This document shows positions 42,455 through 50,456 of a DNA stretch of 64,000 nucleotides, one piece after another (position 1 is the first letter of the stretch; each line of letters starts with the position of its first letter). The position numbers and the translations under genes were made by a program. Source of the stretch: Bacterioplanoides sp. SCSIO 12839 (GTDB taxonomy: Bacteria > Pseudomonadota > Gammaproteobacteria > Pseudomonadales > Oceanobacteraceae); the NCBI RefSeq assembly GCF_024397975.1, contig NZ_CP073745.1:1576501-1640500 (forward strand), read 5' to 3'. The notes under the pieces were generated by a model. It saw nothing but the letters and a program-made list of their open reading frames with translations. It searched no databases and was not told where the DNA came from.

Positions 42455-45190
42455 TCAGGATTCACTTAACTCGGTCGCCAGCTCATGTGCTTGTGCTTGT
42501 GCTGGCGTATAGGATTTAATCATGGCGGTCAGCTCTGGAATGCAGGAGCCACAGTTGGTACCACACAGCAGTTTTTCGCCTAATTCGGCAGCACTGCTTG
42601 CACCTTCGGCAATGGCTTTTTGAATCGCGCGTTCACCCACCTGGAAACAGGAGCAAACAATGGCGCCCGGGTCTTCTTTTTGGCCTGGTGGTTTGCCTGT
42701 TAACAGCGCCAGGCGTGTGTTTCGGTCGAGTTCTGGCTGGTTAAATTGTTCGATCAGCCAGGTCTGGTTCAGTGTCAGTGGCTGTTGAATATCATGTAAA
42801 AACATCACCGCTTGCAGTTGGTTGTTGGCAATACAGGCCCAACGATGATGGCCTTTGTTTGCATCATCCAGACACACCCATTGGCATTCTGTATCCGATG
42901 TCAGCCGTTGTTTAATCTCGGTCAGGATGTCCATTCCGGCACCACTGCCTGCGATATTATAAAAGTAACCAGTGTCGGTTTTGCCGACGGTCCAGTATTC
43001 ACAGTCCAGAGGACGGCGTTGTGTGACTTTGTCGGATGCAAATAGGTCCTGCTTACTCAGAATAAAACCCTGCCAATCCAGCTCGGCGGGGGACAACATC
43101 ACATCGGTCACTTTTAATTCAGGCTGGCCTGAAACCGGGTCATGATCGGAATTAATCAGGCTGCCCATACGTGCTTGTTTGCTGTAACGCTCAGTCCAAT
43201 GCATTGGGACGAACACTTCGCCGCGTTTCTGAGCATCGGTCAGTTGTGCCTTAACCAGAATTTCGTTCAGTTCGCTGCGAACCACAACCAGTTGTTTGTC
43301 CTTAATTCCCAGGTTTTCAGCATCCTGAGGATGAATGTCGACAAAGGGCTCAGCAATGTGTTGTGCCAGCTTGCCAGCCTTACCAGTACGGGTCATGGTG
43401 TGCCAGTGGTCACGAATCCGGCCGGTATTCATATTCAGTAAACCGGGCTGATCTACCCGCACCGGCATGATGGCTGCGTTGCTGACAAAACGTGCTTTTC
43501 CCGAAAGCGTGTAGAAATAACCATCGTCATAAAAGCGGGCACGACCTTGTGGGAAGGTGTTGTTGACCGGCCATTGAATCGGAGCTAGCGCTTCAAACTG
43601 AGCTTCATTCATATCGGCCAGGCCAGATAAATCAAAATCCCGGCTGCCGCCATTTTCAAAGGCCGACAAGCGAGCATGCTCAATAAAGACGTCATAGGGC
43701 TTCTGGTAGTCAAACTGTTCACTGAACCCTAAGCGTTGTGCCACTTGAGCGAGCATCCACCAGTCCGGTTTGGCTTCGCCCGGGCTGGGTAAAAAGCCAC
43801 GTTGGCGGGAAATCCGGCGTTCGGAGTTGGTGACGGTGCCGTTTTTTTCGCCCCAGCTGGCGGCCGGTAACAAGACGTGGGCAAAGGCGGCGGTATCGGT
43901 ATCGGCCATGCAGTCTGAAACAACGACCAGCTCGACTTTTTTCAGCGCGCGTTTAATCAGGTCGGCATCCGGCATCGAAACCACCGGGTTGGTGGACATG
44001 ATCCAAAGGAATTTAATGTCGCCTTTTTCGGCGGCTTTAAACAGGTCGATGGCTTTTAATCCGGGTTTTTCCGCGACACCCGGAGCATTCCAGAAACGTT
44101 TCACTCGTTCGCGATCAGCCGCGGCAAAATCCATATGAGCGGCTAACTGATTGGCCAGTCCACCCACTTCGCGGCCCCCCATGGCATTGGGTTGACCTGT
44201 AATCGAAAACGGGCAGCTGCCCGGCTTACCAATCTTACCGGTTGCCAGGTGTACATTGATGATGGCATTGGCTTTATCCGTTCCGGTAGCACTTTGGTTA
44301 ATGCCCATCGAATAAGCGGTCACCGCGGTTGGGCTATTGGCGAACCACTCAAAACAGGTTTCCAGATCGGCCCGTGGCAGGTCACATTGTTGTGCAACGG
44401 CTTCCAGATCAGAACACTGCTGCTGGGCCTGAGTTAATGCCTCTTCAAAACCTTCGGTATGTTGCTCGATAAAGGTGTGATCCAACGCGTTGTGATTTGC
44501 CAGGTAGGCTAAAAGCGCATTGAACAAGAAGCCATCTGAGCCGGGTTTTAGCGCCAGATGTAAATCGGCAATATCACAAGTGGCGGTGCGACGTGGATCA
44601 ATGACCACCACTTTCATATCCGGGTTGTTCTTTTTTGCCTGACTGATGCGTTGGAAAATAATCGGGTGTGCCCAGGCCGTATTGCTGCCGACCAGCAACA
44701 ATAAGTCGGTTTTTTCCAGATCTTCGTAACAGCCAGGGACGGTATCACTGCCAAAGGCGCGTTTGTAACCGGCAACGGCCGAGGCCATACACAAGCGTGA
44801 ATTGGTGTCTATGTTGGCACTGCCGATAAAGCCCTTCATCAGCTTGTTGGCAACATAATAGTCTTCGGTGAGGAGTTGACCTGAACCATAAAAACCAATG
44901 GCATCAGGGCCATGACTATTAAGCACCTGCTGAATTTTATCCGCGATCAGGTTGAGCGCTTTATCCCATGATGTTGGGTTGCCCGACATCAGAGGTGTCA
45001 GCAAGCGACCATTATGATCCAGTGTGTCATGCAGGTTTGAACCTTTAACGCACAAACGCCCGAAATTGGCCGGATGTGTTTGTGTTCCGGCGACGGGTAA
45101 CAGTTCACCATTCAGTTGACGGGCATCCACTCCACAACCGACACCACAGTACGGGCAGGTGGTTTGAGTTTGCTGAATCATTTGGCTCAT
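42455..45190 (-). CDS. nasA: Assimilatory nitrate reductase catalytic subunit
   Basis: Cytoplasmic molybdopterin enzyme reducing nitrate to nitrite. The N-terminal [4Fe-4S] motif is CPYCGVGCGV...GRLCVKGSN, the molybdopterin domains follow (MGINQSATGTDKANAIINVHLATGKIG), and the C-terminal BFD-like [2Fe-2S] domain has VCSCFQVGE...CGTNCGSC (about 850-895). 911 aa from the ATG at 45190; the frame opens at a TTG four codons earlier. A sigma-54-like promoter and an antitermination leader precede it, and cobA follows in the same operon. The electron donor is probably the NasB-like protein at 54049. Confidence 0.95.
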   Translation of the reverse strand: MSQMIQQTQTTCPYCGVGCGVDARQLNGELLPVAGTQTHPANFGRLCVKGSNLHDTLDHNGRLLTPLMSGNPTSWDKALNLIADKIQQVLNSHGPDAIGFYGSGQLLTEDYYVANKLMKGFIGSANIDTNSRLCMASAVAGYKRAFGSDTVPGCYEDLEKTDLLLLVGSNTAWAHPIIFQRISQAKKNNPDMKVVVIDPRRTATCDIADLHLALKPGSDGFLFNALLAYLANHNALDHTFIEQHTEGFEEALTQAQQQCSDLEAVAQQCDLPRADLETCFEWFANSPTAVTAYSMGINQSATGTDKANAIINVHLATGKIGKPGSCPFSITGQPNAMGGREVGGLANQLAAHMDFAAADRERVKRFWNAPGVAEKPGLKAIDLFKAAEKGDIKFLWIMSTNPVVSMPDADLIKRALKKVELVVVSDCMADTDTAAFAHVLLPAASWGEKNGTVTNSERRISRQRGFLPSPGEAKPDWWMLAQVAQRLGFSEQFDYQKPYDVFIEHARLSAFENGGSRDFDLSGLADMNEAQFEALAPIQWPVNNTFPQGRARFYDDGYFYTLSGKARFVSNAAIMPVRVDQPGLLNMNTGRIRDHWHTMTRTGKAGKLAQHIAEPFVDIHPQDAENLGIKDKQLVVVRSELNEILVKAQLTDAQKRGEVFVPMHWTERYSKQARMGSLINSDHDPVSGQPELKVTDVMLSPAELDWQGFILSKQDLFASDKVTQRRPLDCEYWTVGKTDTGYFYNIAGSGAGMDILTEIKQRLTSDTECQWVCLDDANKGHHRWACIANNQLQAVMFLHDIQQPLTLNQTWLIEQFNQPELDRNTRLALLTGKPPGQKEDPGAIVCSCFQVGERAIQKAIAEGASSAAELGEKLLCGTNCGSCIPELTAMIKSYTPAQAQAHELATELSES

Positions 45191-45220
45191 TGTTCTATCC
45201 AAAGCTACCGAAAAATTTCC

Positions 45221-45255
45221 AAAAAAAAGCGCTCACAGGATGAACCTGTGAGCGC
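45221..45255 (-). terminator. Leader attenuator terminator of nasA
   Basis: A perfect 11-bp stem, GCGCTCACAGG / CCTGTGAGCGC (45229-45239 with 45245-45255), followed on the minus strand by eight T residues (45221-45228). It lies 31 bp before the nasA ATG, inside the leader, so read-through must be regulated for nasA to be expressed. Confidence 0.92.
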
Positions 45256-45311
45256 CAACGCTCGGAGTCTGAACCGGAGGGGTAACAGACTATTTACACA
45301 ACATAAAAGAT

Positions 45312-45356
45312 AACACCTGCGGTGGTGCTGTCAGAGCTAACCCCTGATGGCTCTGA
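45312..45356 (-). promoter_or_regulatory. NasT (ANTAR) target hairpins in the nasA leader
   Basis: Downstream hairpin (45312-45329): stem AGCACC / GGTGTT with the hexaloop ACCGCA, which has the A at position 1 and G at position 4 known for ANTAR-protein targets. Upstream hairpin (45331-45356): 7-bp stem TCAGAGC / GCTCTGA with a 12-nt loop; here the strict hexaloop pattern is not met. ANTAR proteins typically bind such paired hairpins to stop terminator formation, and nasT is in this window. Confidence 0.7.
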
Positions 45357-45386
45357 TCGCTGCCCGAGGAGTTACGTTTAATTGCT

Positions 45387-45403
45387 TTCAAATTCAATGC
45401 CAA
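45387..45403 (-). promoter_or_regulatory. Sigma-54-like promoter of nasA (imperfect -12)
   Basis: On the minus strand, TTGGCATTGAATTTGAA has the -24 GG (45400-45401) and correct N10 spacing, but the -12 dinucleotide is GA instead of GC. Initiation near 45376 would put the leader hairpins at the extreme 5' end of the RNA. Confidence 0.55.
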
Positions 45404-45464
45404 AACTGACAGTGTGCGTTTTTCATAGCATTTCCAGAGGTTTTAGACCCATTTATGCGAAAAA

Positions 45465-45513
45465 TGCACTATTTTGGTTGGTTGAAATGCTGGGTTTGAC
45501 CCTTGATGGTGCG
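45465..45513. promoter_or_regulatory. Paired NtrC-like sites upstream of nasA
   Basis: TGCACTATTTTGGTTGG (45465-45481) and TGACCCTTGATGGTGCG (45497-45513) each match most of TGCACC-N5-GGTGCA (8 and 9 of 12 positions). They are 32 bp apart and begin about 65 bp upstream of the -24 element. The remaining DNA to 45621 shows no further feature. Confidence 0.55.
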
Positions 45514-45621
45514 GTTGTTGTGATAATGCGTTGCTGGTGCAAATTAAAATAAAGATAGACGCTCAGACTTTTTATTGGGTGCTAGACTGAATTTATTGAT
45601 TTGATTAAGACGAGTGCATTG

Positions 45622-46947
45622 ATGACCAAGCCAGCCTCCACAGCCGTATCGTTGGGTGCTTCTGATGGTGTCTCTTTATTACACCGTAAGATTCATGAGT
45701 ATGTGAAGGGGGAGCCTCTGCATGTATTGCTGCTGGGGCGTAATGATTATACCGAGGCACTGGCTGAAAATATTGCTCAGACAGGCTATCGGGCCAAAAT
45801 AGTTGACTCGATCTCTCATCTACTGGCTCGAGAAGAAGCCAATACGTTTGCTGTTATCATTAATATGGATGTTATTTCAGAGAAGCAGCACCAATGGTTG
45901 ATTGACCTTGCTGACAGTAATAAGCAATGGCCTGTGATTGCACTAAGCTCAGAAGATAACCTTGAAATCCGTGCGACTGCGGTACGCATGGGAGGGCAAT
46001 CGTTTTTTACGGCCCCGTTTGATACACATGCCATTATTACTGAATTAAATGCGTTAAGTGAGCGTTTTGAGCGCGACCCTTATCAGGTATTGGTGGTTGA
46101 TGACCAGCGATCGGTAGCTGACTATTATTCTTCGGTATTGCGTGAAGCCGGTTTTGTGACTGAAACCATCACTTCGCCGATGAAAGACCTGATGCCATAC
46201 CTGCAGCATCATATTCCGGATCTGATTCTGTTGGATTTGTATATGCCGGATATCAGTGGACAGGAGCTGGCTGGGATTATTCGTCAAATGAGTAATCTGA
46301 TTTCTGTGCCGATTGTGTTTCTCTCTTGTGAAATGAGCTCTGAACATCAGTTGCGTGCTTTGTGTACCGGGGCGGATACCTTTTTGACCAAGCCGGTTAA
46401 ATCTGCGGACTTGCTGGCGGCGGTAGAGTCACGTATCCGTCGTGGGCGAACGGTTCGTAATCTGGTGACTCGTGACCCATTAACCGGCTTGCTGAATCGT
46501 CGCGAAACACTGCGTCGCCTGGATGACGGGGTTGCTCGCTTCCAGCGTTACGGTCATACACTCAGCCTGGTGATGCTCGATCTCGATCATTTCAAATCCA
46601 TCAATGACAATTATGGACATGCCATGGGAGATAAAGTGATCAAACATTTCTCGATGGCTTTGCAGTCCGTATTACGTGATGACGACATTATTTGTCGTTG
46701 GGGTGGTGAAGAATTTGTTTTGGTATTGACTGAAACCGGCCCGGATATCACGACAAAAATTGTACAGCGGGTGGCTGCATTTTTACTCGATAGTAGCCCG
46801 TTTGATGATTTTAAATATACTTTTTCAGCGGGCATTGTTAGTGCGGAAGCCGGTATGAACAGCGAAAATATGCTTGATATTGCCGATCGACGTTTGTATC
46901 AGGCGAAAGCTCAGGGGCGAAATTGTATTGTGAGTCGTGGTGATTAA
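45622..46947 (+). CDS. Response regulator diguanylate cyclase (two receivers plus GGDEF)
   Basis: A PleD-like layout, 441 aa from the ATG at 45622 (a TTG at 45601 is the alternative). The first receiver (about 35-140) looks degenerate: the usual T-K-P is T-A-P. The second is intact, with VLVVDDQ, phosphoacceptor LILLDLYMPD and FLTKPVK. The cyclase domain has the active GGEEF sequence and an RxxD inhibitory site (RDDD) five residues before it, so it should make c-di-GMP with product feedback. It sits between nasA and nirB, but a link to nitrate is only positional. Confidence 0.9.
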   Translation: MTKPASTAVSLGASDGVSLLHRKIHEYVKGEPLHVLLLGRNDYTEALAENIAQTGYRAKIVDSISHLLAREEANTFAVIINMDVISEKQHQWLIDLADSNKQWPVIALSSEDNLEIRATAVRMGGQSFFTAPFDTHAIITELNALSERFERDPYQVLVVDDQRSVADYYSSVLREAGFVTETITSPMKDLMPYLQHHIPDLILLDLYMPDISGQELAGIIRQMSNLISVPIVFLSCEMSSEHQLRALCTGADTFLTKPVKSADLLAAVESRIRRGRTVRNLVTRDPLTGLLNRRETLRRLDDGVARFQRYGHTLSLVMLDLDHFKSINDNYGHAMGDKVIKHFSMALQSVLRDDDIICRWGGEEFVLVLTETGPDITTKIVQRVAAFLLDSSPFDDFKYTFSAGIVSAEAGMNSENMLDIADRRLYQAKAQGRNCIVSRGD

Positions 46948-46980
46948 TTGGCTCTGAAACCTATACCTTGAAACGTGCTT

Positions 46981-47005
46981 AAAAAAAGCCACTCCTGAGA
47001 GTGGC
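46981..47005 (-). terminator. Minus-strand intrinsic terminator upstream of nirB
   Basis: GCCACTC / GAGTGGC 7-bp stem (46988-47005) with seven T residues following only on the minus strand. No annotated minus-strand gene lies before it, so it implies an unannotated transcript. It cannot be a good terminator for the cyclase gene on the plus strand. Confidence 0.7.
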
Positions 47006-47164
47006 GAATGCGCGAACTTGTCTGTACGCAATGTACTGACGAAACACATCCTGTCAGTTTCTTTCTTTTCTCTCATCCTTTTATTGCTGGTTTATCCGGG
47101 ATCATTGGTCAATCCCGGCATTCGCTGCAACTCTGTCAGAATTGTTGATGATGGCTTTTATTTT

Positions 47165-47212
47165 TGCACGCTAAGTGTGCGGTTTTTTACTGTTGTGCAC
47201 CTGAAAAGAGCT
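47165..47212. promoter_or_regulatory. Paired NtrC-like sites upstream of nirB
   Basis: TGCACGCTAAGTGTGCG (47165-47181; the GCAC-N7-GTGC core is intact) and TGCACCTGAAAAGAGCT (47196-47212) each match 9 of 12 positions of TGCACC-N5-GGTGCA. They are 31 bp apart, about three helical turns, and end about 60 bp before the sigma-54 promoter. The first is followed by GGTTTTTT, so the same DNA could also serve as a weak plus-strand terminator for the cyclase gene. Confidence 0.6.
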
Positions 47213-47272
47213 TAAGTGTTTTTATTTTTTATAGTGCCTGCAATAAAAGCGGCGAAAACCCTATGGAAAACA

Positions 47273-47289
47273 TTGGCATTTAATTTGCT
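47273..47289 (+). promoter_or_regulatory. Sigma-54 promoter of nirBD
   Basis: TTGGCATTTAATTTGCT has GG (47275-47276), N10, GC (47287-47288), matching the -24/-12 consensus. The start would be near 47300, giving a leader of about 90 nt in which I see no terminator. Confidence 0.75.
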
Positions 47290-47391
47290 GAAGGTTAATG
47301 GATTTCTTTCTCTACAACGGCGTGGGGCGGGACAGCGCAATGATGCATCACAGGAGAATTATTACCGATGAGCAGATAGAGAGAGTTCATT

Positions 47392-49983
47392 ATGAGCACA
47401 TTACCGCACGTAAGCCCTTCCACCCCAAAACGTATTATCGTTGTGGGCAACGGCATGGTTGGTCACCAATTTCTGGCAAATCTGGCCGCTTCTGAAAACG
47501 CATCCGATTATGAACTGATTACCTTCTCTGAAGAACCGCGCCTCGCTTATGACCGGGTTCAACTCAGTAAGTATTTTTCCGGTGCGACAGCTGACGATTT
47601 ATCCCTGACATCTGAGAGTGAATATCAGCAAAACAACATTCGTTATCTGCTAAATGACAAGGTGGTGGCGATTGATAGCAGCGCTAAAACCATTACCACG
47701 GCCAATGGCAATGTTGAAGCTTATGACAAACTGGTGTTAGCCACCGGTTCTTATCCTTTTGTTCCGCCGATTCCGGGTAAAGATCAGGAGCATTGTCTGG
47801 TCTACCGTACTATTGAAGATTTAGAAGCCATTTCAGCCTCCGCCGCACAAAGCAAAGTGGGTGTTGTTGTTGGTGGTGGTCTGTTAGGGCTTGAAGCGGC
47901 TAACGCTTTAAAACAAGCCGGTCTGGACACTCATGTGGTGGAATTTGCCCCACGTTTGATGGCGGTGCAGCTGGATAACGGTGGCGGTGAGGTATTACGC
48001 AAAAAAATTGAAGAATTAGACGTTACGGTTCATACCGAAAAAAATACGCAGGAAATTGTCGCCGGTGAAACCTGTCGCTATCGCATGAATTTTGCTGATG
48101 GCAGCTTCCTTGAAACCGATATGATTCTGTTCTCTGCCGGGATTCGTCCGCAAGACGAACTGGCTCGCCAGTTTGACCTTCAAATAGGCGAGCGCGGCGG
48201 TATCGTGATTAATAATGCCTGTCAGACATCCGACCCGGATATCTACGCCATTGGTGAATGCGCCCTGTGGGAAAATATGATTTTTGGTTTGGTAGCCCCG
48301 GGCTATCAGATGGCCAAAGTGGCAATGAATCATATTCAGGCTTGCTACAGCGATAGCGAATCCAGTCTGGAATTCCAGGGTGCGGATATGTCGACCAAGC
48401 TCAAGCTGCTGGGTGTTGATGTGGCTTCTATTGGTGATGCCCATGGCAATAGTGAAGGCTGCCAGTCGTATGTGTTTAAAGATGAAGTCAGCGACGTCTA
48501 CAAGCGTTTGATTGTTTCTGCCGATGGTAAAAAACTGCTGGGCGCTGTGTTGGTGGGCGATGTGGAAGCGTATGGCTCCCTGTTGCAGCTGAAACTGAAT
48601 GATATGGATATTCCGGGCGATCCGGCTGCTCTGTTATTACCGGCAGGCAGTAGCGATGAAGAGGGTGGTGCAGGTTTAGGTGTTGCAGCGTTACCGGAAA
48701 CCGCTCAAATCTGTTCTTGCTTTGATGTTACCAAGGGCGATATTGCCGCCGCCGTGCAGGGTGGTTGCTGCACCATGGGTGACATTAAAGATGCTACCAA
48801 AGCGTCAACCGGCTGTGGCGGTTGTGCAGCATTGACCAAACAGGTGATGGATGCTGAACTGGCGTCGCTGGGTGTGGAAGTAAATAACGACCTGTGTGAG
48901 CACTTCGCCTATTCACGTCAGGAGCTGGCCGACATTATCCGGGTAAAAGGCTTTACCACGTTTAAAGACGTGTTAGCTGAGCATGGTAAAGGGCACGGTT
49001 GTGAAATCTGTAAGCCAACCATCGGCTCCATTCTGGCTTCATTCGAAAATGAATACGTATTAAAAGACGAGCATATTGGCCTGCAGGACACCAATGATAT
49101 TTTCCTGGGCAATATGCAGAAAGACGGCACTTATTCGATTGTGCCACGGGTTGCCGGTGGTGAAATTACCCCTGACAAACTGATTGTTCTGGGTGAAGTG
49201 GCTAAAGAATACGACCTGTACACCAAAATTACTGGCGGTCAGCGTATCGACTTGTTTGGTGCGCAGTTGCATGAGCTGCCGGACATCTGGAAAACGCTGG
49301 TGGACGCCGGGTTTGAAACCGGCCATGCCTACGGTAAGTCACTACGTACTGTGAAATCGTGTGTGGGCAGTACCTGGTGCCGTTACGGTGTACTGGATTC
49401 TGTGTCGATGGCGATTGCGCTGGAAAATCGCTACAAAGGCCTGCGTTCGCCACACAAAATTAAATTTGCGGTATCCGGTTGTACCCGTGAATGTGCCGAA
49501 GCACAAAGTAAAGATATTGGTGTGATTGCTACGGAAAATGGCTGGAACCTGTATGTGTGTGGTAACGGTGGTATGCGCCCACGCCATACCGATTTATTCG
49601 CCACCGACCTGGATGACGAAACCCTGATCAAATATATCGACCGCGTACTGATGTTTTATGTACGTACCGCCGATCGTCTGCAACGCACCTCGGTATGGAT
49701 GGAGAATATGGAAGGCGGCGTTGACTACCTCAAGCAGGTGGTGATCGAAGACAGCCTGGGAATTAACGCCGAGCTGGAAGATGCCATGACCAAAGTGGTT
49801 GGCACTTATCAGTGTGAGTGGAAAACCACCATCGAAAACCCTGAAAAACTGAAACGCTTTAAGCACTTTATTAATTCAGATGCAGAAGATGCGGGCTTGT
49901 ATTACGTACGCGAGCGTGGACAGCGCCGTCCGGCAACCGAAGCCGAAAAAATCGAATTAATTGAGCTAAACCCTGTGGAATAA
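47392..49983 (+). CDS. nirB: NADH nitrite reductase large subunit
   Basis: Reduces nitrite to ammonium in the cytoplasm. The N-terminal FAD/NADH reductase half (IIVVGNGMVGHQ, GVVVGGGLLGLEAANAL) is followed by BFD-type [2Fe-2S] domains (ICSCFDVTKGD...STGCGGCAAL, HGCEICKP, about 440-550) and the sirohaem/[4Fe-4S] domain with SCVGSTWCRYG and SGCTRECAEAQSKD. 863 aa. AGAGAGAG precedes the ATG. First gene of a sigma-54 operon with nirD. Confidence 0.97.
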   Translation: MSTLPHVSPSTPKRIIVVGNGMVGHQFLANLAASENASDYELITFSEEPRLAYDRVQLSKYFSGATADDLSLTSESEYQQNNIRYLLNDKVVAIDSSAKTITTANGNVEAYDKLVLATGSYPFVPPIPGKDQEHCLVYRTIEDLEAISASAAQSKVGVVVGGGLLGLEAANALKQAGLDTHVVEFAPRLMAVQLDNGGGEVLRKKIEELDVTVHTEKNTQEIVAGETCRYRMNFADGSFLETDMILFSAGIRPQDELARQFDLQIGERGGIVINNACQTSDPDIYAIGECALWENMIFGLVAPGYQMAKVAMNHIQACYSDSESSLEFQGADMSTKLKLLGVDVASIGDAHGNSEGCQSYVFKDEVSDVYKRLIVSADGKKLLGAVLVGDVEAYGSLLQLKLNDMDIPGDPAALLLPAGSSDEEGGAGLGVAALPETAQICSCFDVTKGDIAAAVQGGCCTMGDIKDATKASTGCGGCAALTKQVMDAELASLGVEVNNDLCEHFAYSRQELADIIRVKGFTTFKDVLAEHGKGHGCEICKPTIGSILASFENEYVLKDEHIGLQDTNDIFLGNMQKDGTYSIVPRVAGGEITPDKLIVLGEVAKEYDLYTKITGGQRIDLFGAQLHELPDIWKTLVDAGFETGHAYGKSLRTVKSCVGSTWCRYGVLDSVSMAIALENRYKGLRSPHKIKFAVSGCTRECAEAQSKDIGVIATENGWNLYVCGNGGMRPRHTDLFATDLDDETLIKYIDRVLMFYVRTADRLQRTSVWMENMEGGVDYLKQVVIEDSLGINAELEDAMTKVVGTYQCEWKTTIENPEKLKRFKHFINSDAEDAGLYYVRERGQRRPATEAEKIELIELNPVE

Positions 49984-50039
49984 GCCGGGTTTATTCCTGA
50001 TAAAGAATAACTGAACATAAAAAATAATGGAGACCCGTT

Positions 50040-50366
50040 ATGTCTGATTGGGTAACTGTGTGTGAATTAACTGACATTGCGCCGGATACCGGCGTGTGTG
50101 CAGCATTAAATAATGAGCAGGTTGCACTGTTTCGTTTTGGTGACGGCGAGCAGGTGTTTGCTGTGTCGAACTTTGATCCATTTGGTAAAGCGAATGTCCT
50201 GTCTCGCGGGATTATTGGTTCAATTGGTGAGCAGCTGGTGGTGGCATCGCCGCTGTATAAGCAGCATTTTGACCTGCAAACCGGGGCTTGCCTGGAAGAT
50301 GATTCAGTCAGTCTGAAAACATTTTCAGTGAAAGTTGAGAATAATCAGGTGCTATTAGCCGCCTGA
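50040..50366 (+). CDS. nirD: Nitrite reductase small subunit
   Basis: A 108-aa Rieske-fold subunit of assimilatory nitrite reductase. It has the NirD pattern (VFAVSNFDPFGKANVLSRG, SPLYKQHFDLQTGACLEDD) and lacks the Rieske iron-binding Cys/His pairs, as is normal for NirD. It lies 56 bp after nirB with GGAGA in front. Confidence 0.94.
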   Translation: MSDWVTVCELTDIAPDTGVCAALNNEQVALFRFGDGEQVFAVSNFDPFGKANVLSRGIIGSIGEQLVVASPLYKQHFDLQTGACLEDDSVSLKTFSVKVENNQVLLAA

Positions 50367-50389
50367 TAAAAGCATAAGCGCGACATGGA

Positions 50390-50420
50390 CAAAGCGCTGA
50401 TTCTGTCAGCGCTTTGTTTT
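50390..50420 (+). terminator. Intrinsic terminator between nirD and the nitrate carrier
   Basis: An 11-bp perfect stem, CAAAGCGCTGA / TCAGCGCTTTG, with loop TTCTG, then TTTT. The next gene starts 37 bp later with no room for an ordinary promoter, so partial read-through probably sets its level. Confidence 0.85.
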
Positions 50421-50456
50421 ATAAAAAATTATTAAAAGTTTGTAGTAAGGTTTGGC

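Noticed and set aside
45331-45356. Calling the first nasA leader hairpin a full ANTAR hexaloop
   Set aside because: Its 12-nt loop can be refolded to a hexaloop, but position 4 is then A rather than G; only the second hairpin fits strictly.
47166-47188. Hairpin GCACGC-TAA-GTGTGC plus T-run as a nirB leader attenuator
   Set aside because: It lies upstream of the sigma-54 promoter, so it cannot attenuate nirB; an NtrC site, perhaps also ending the cyclase transcript, explains it better.
47298-47495. Possible leader peptide frame before nirB
   Set aside because: No ribosome binding site; it runs out of frame into nirB and its sequence is uninformative.
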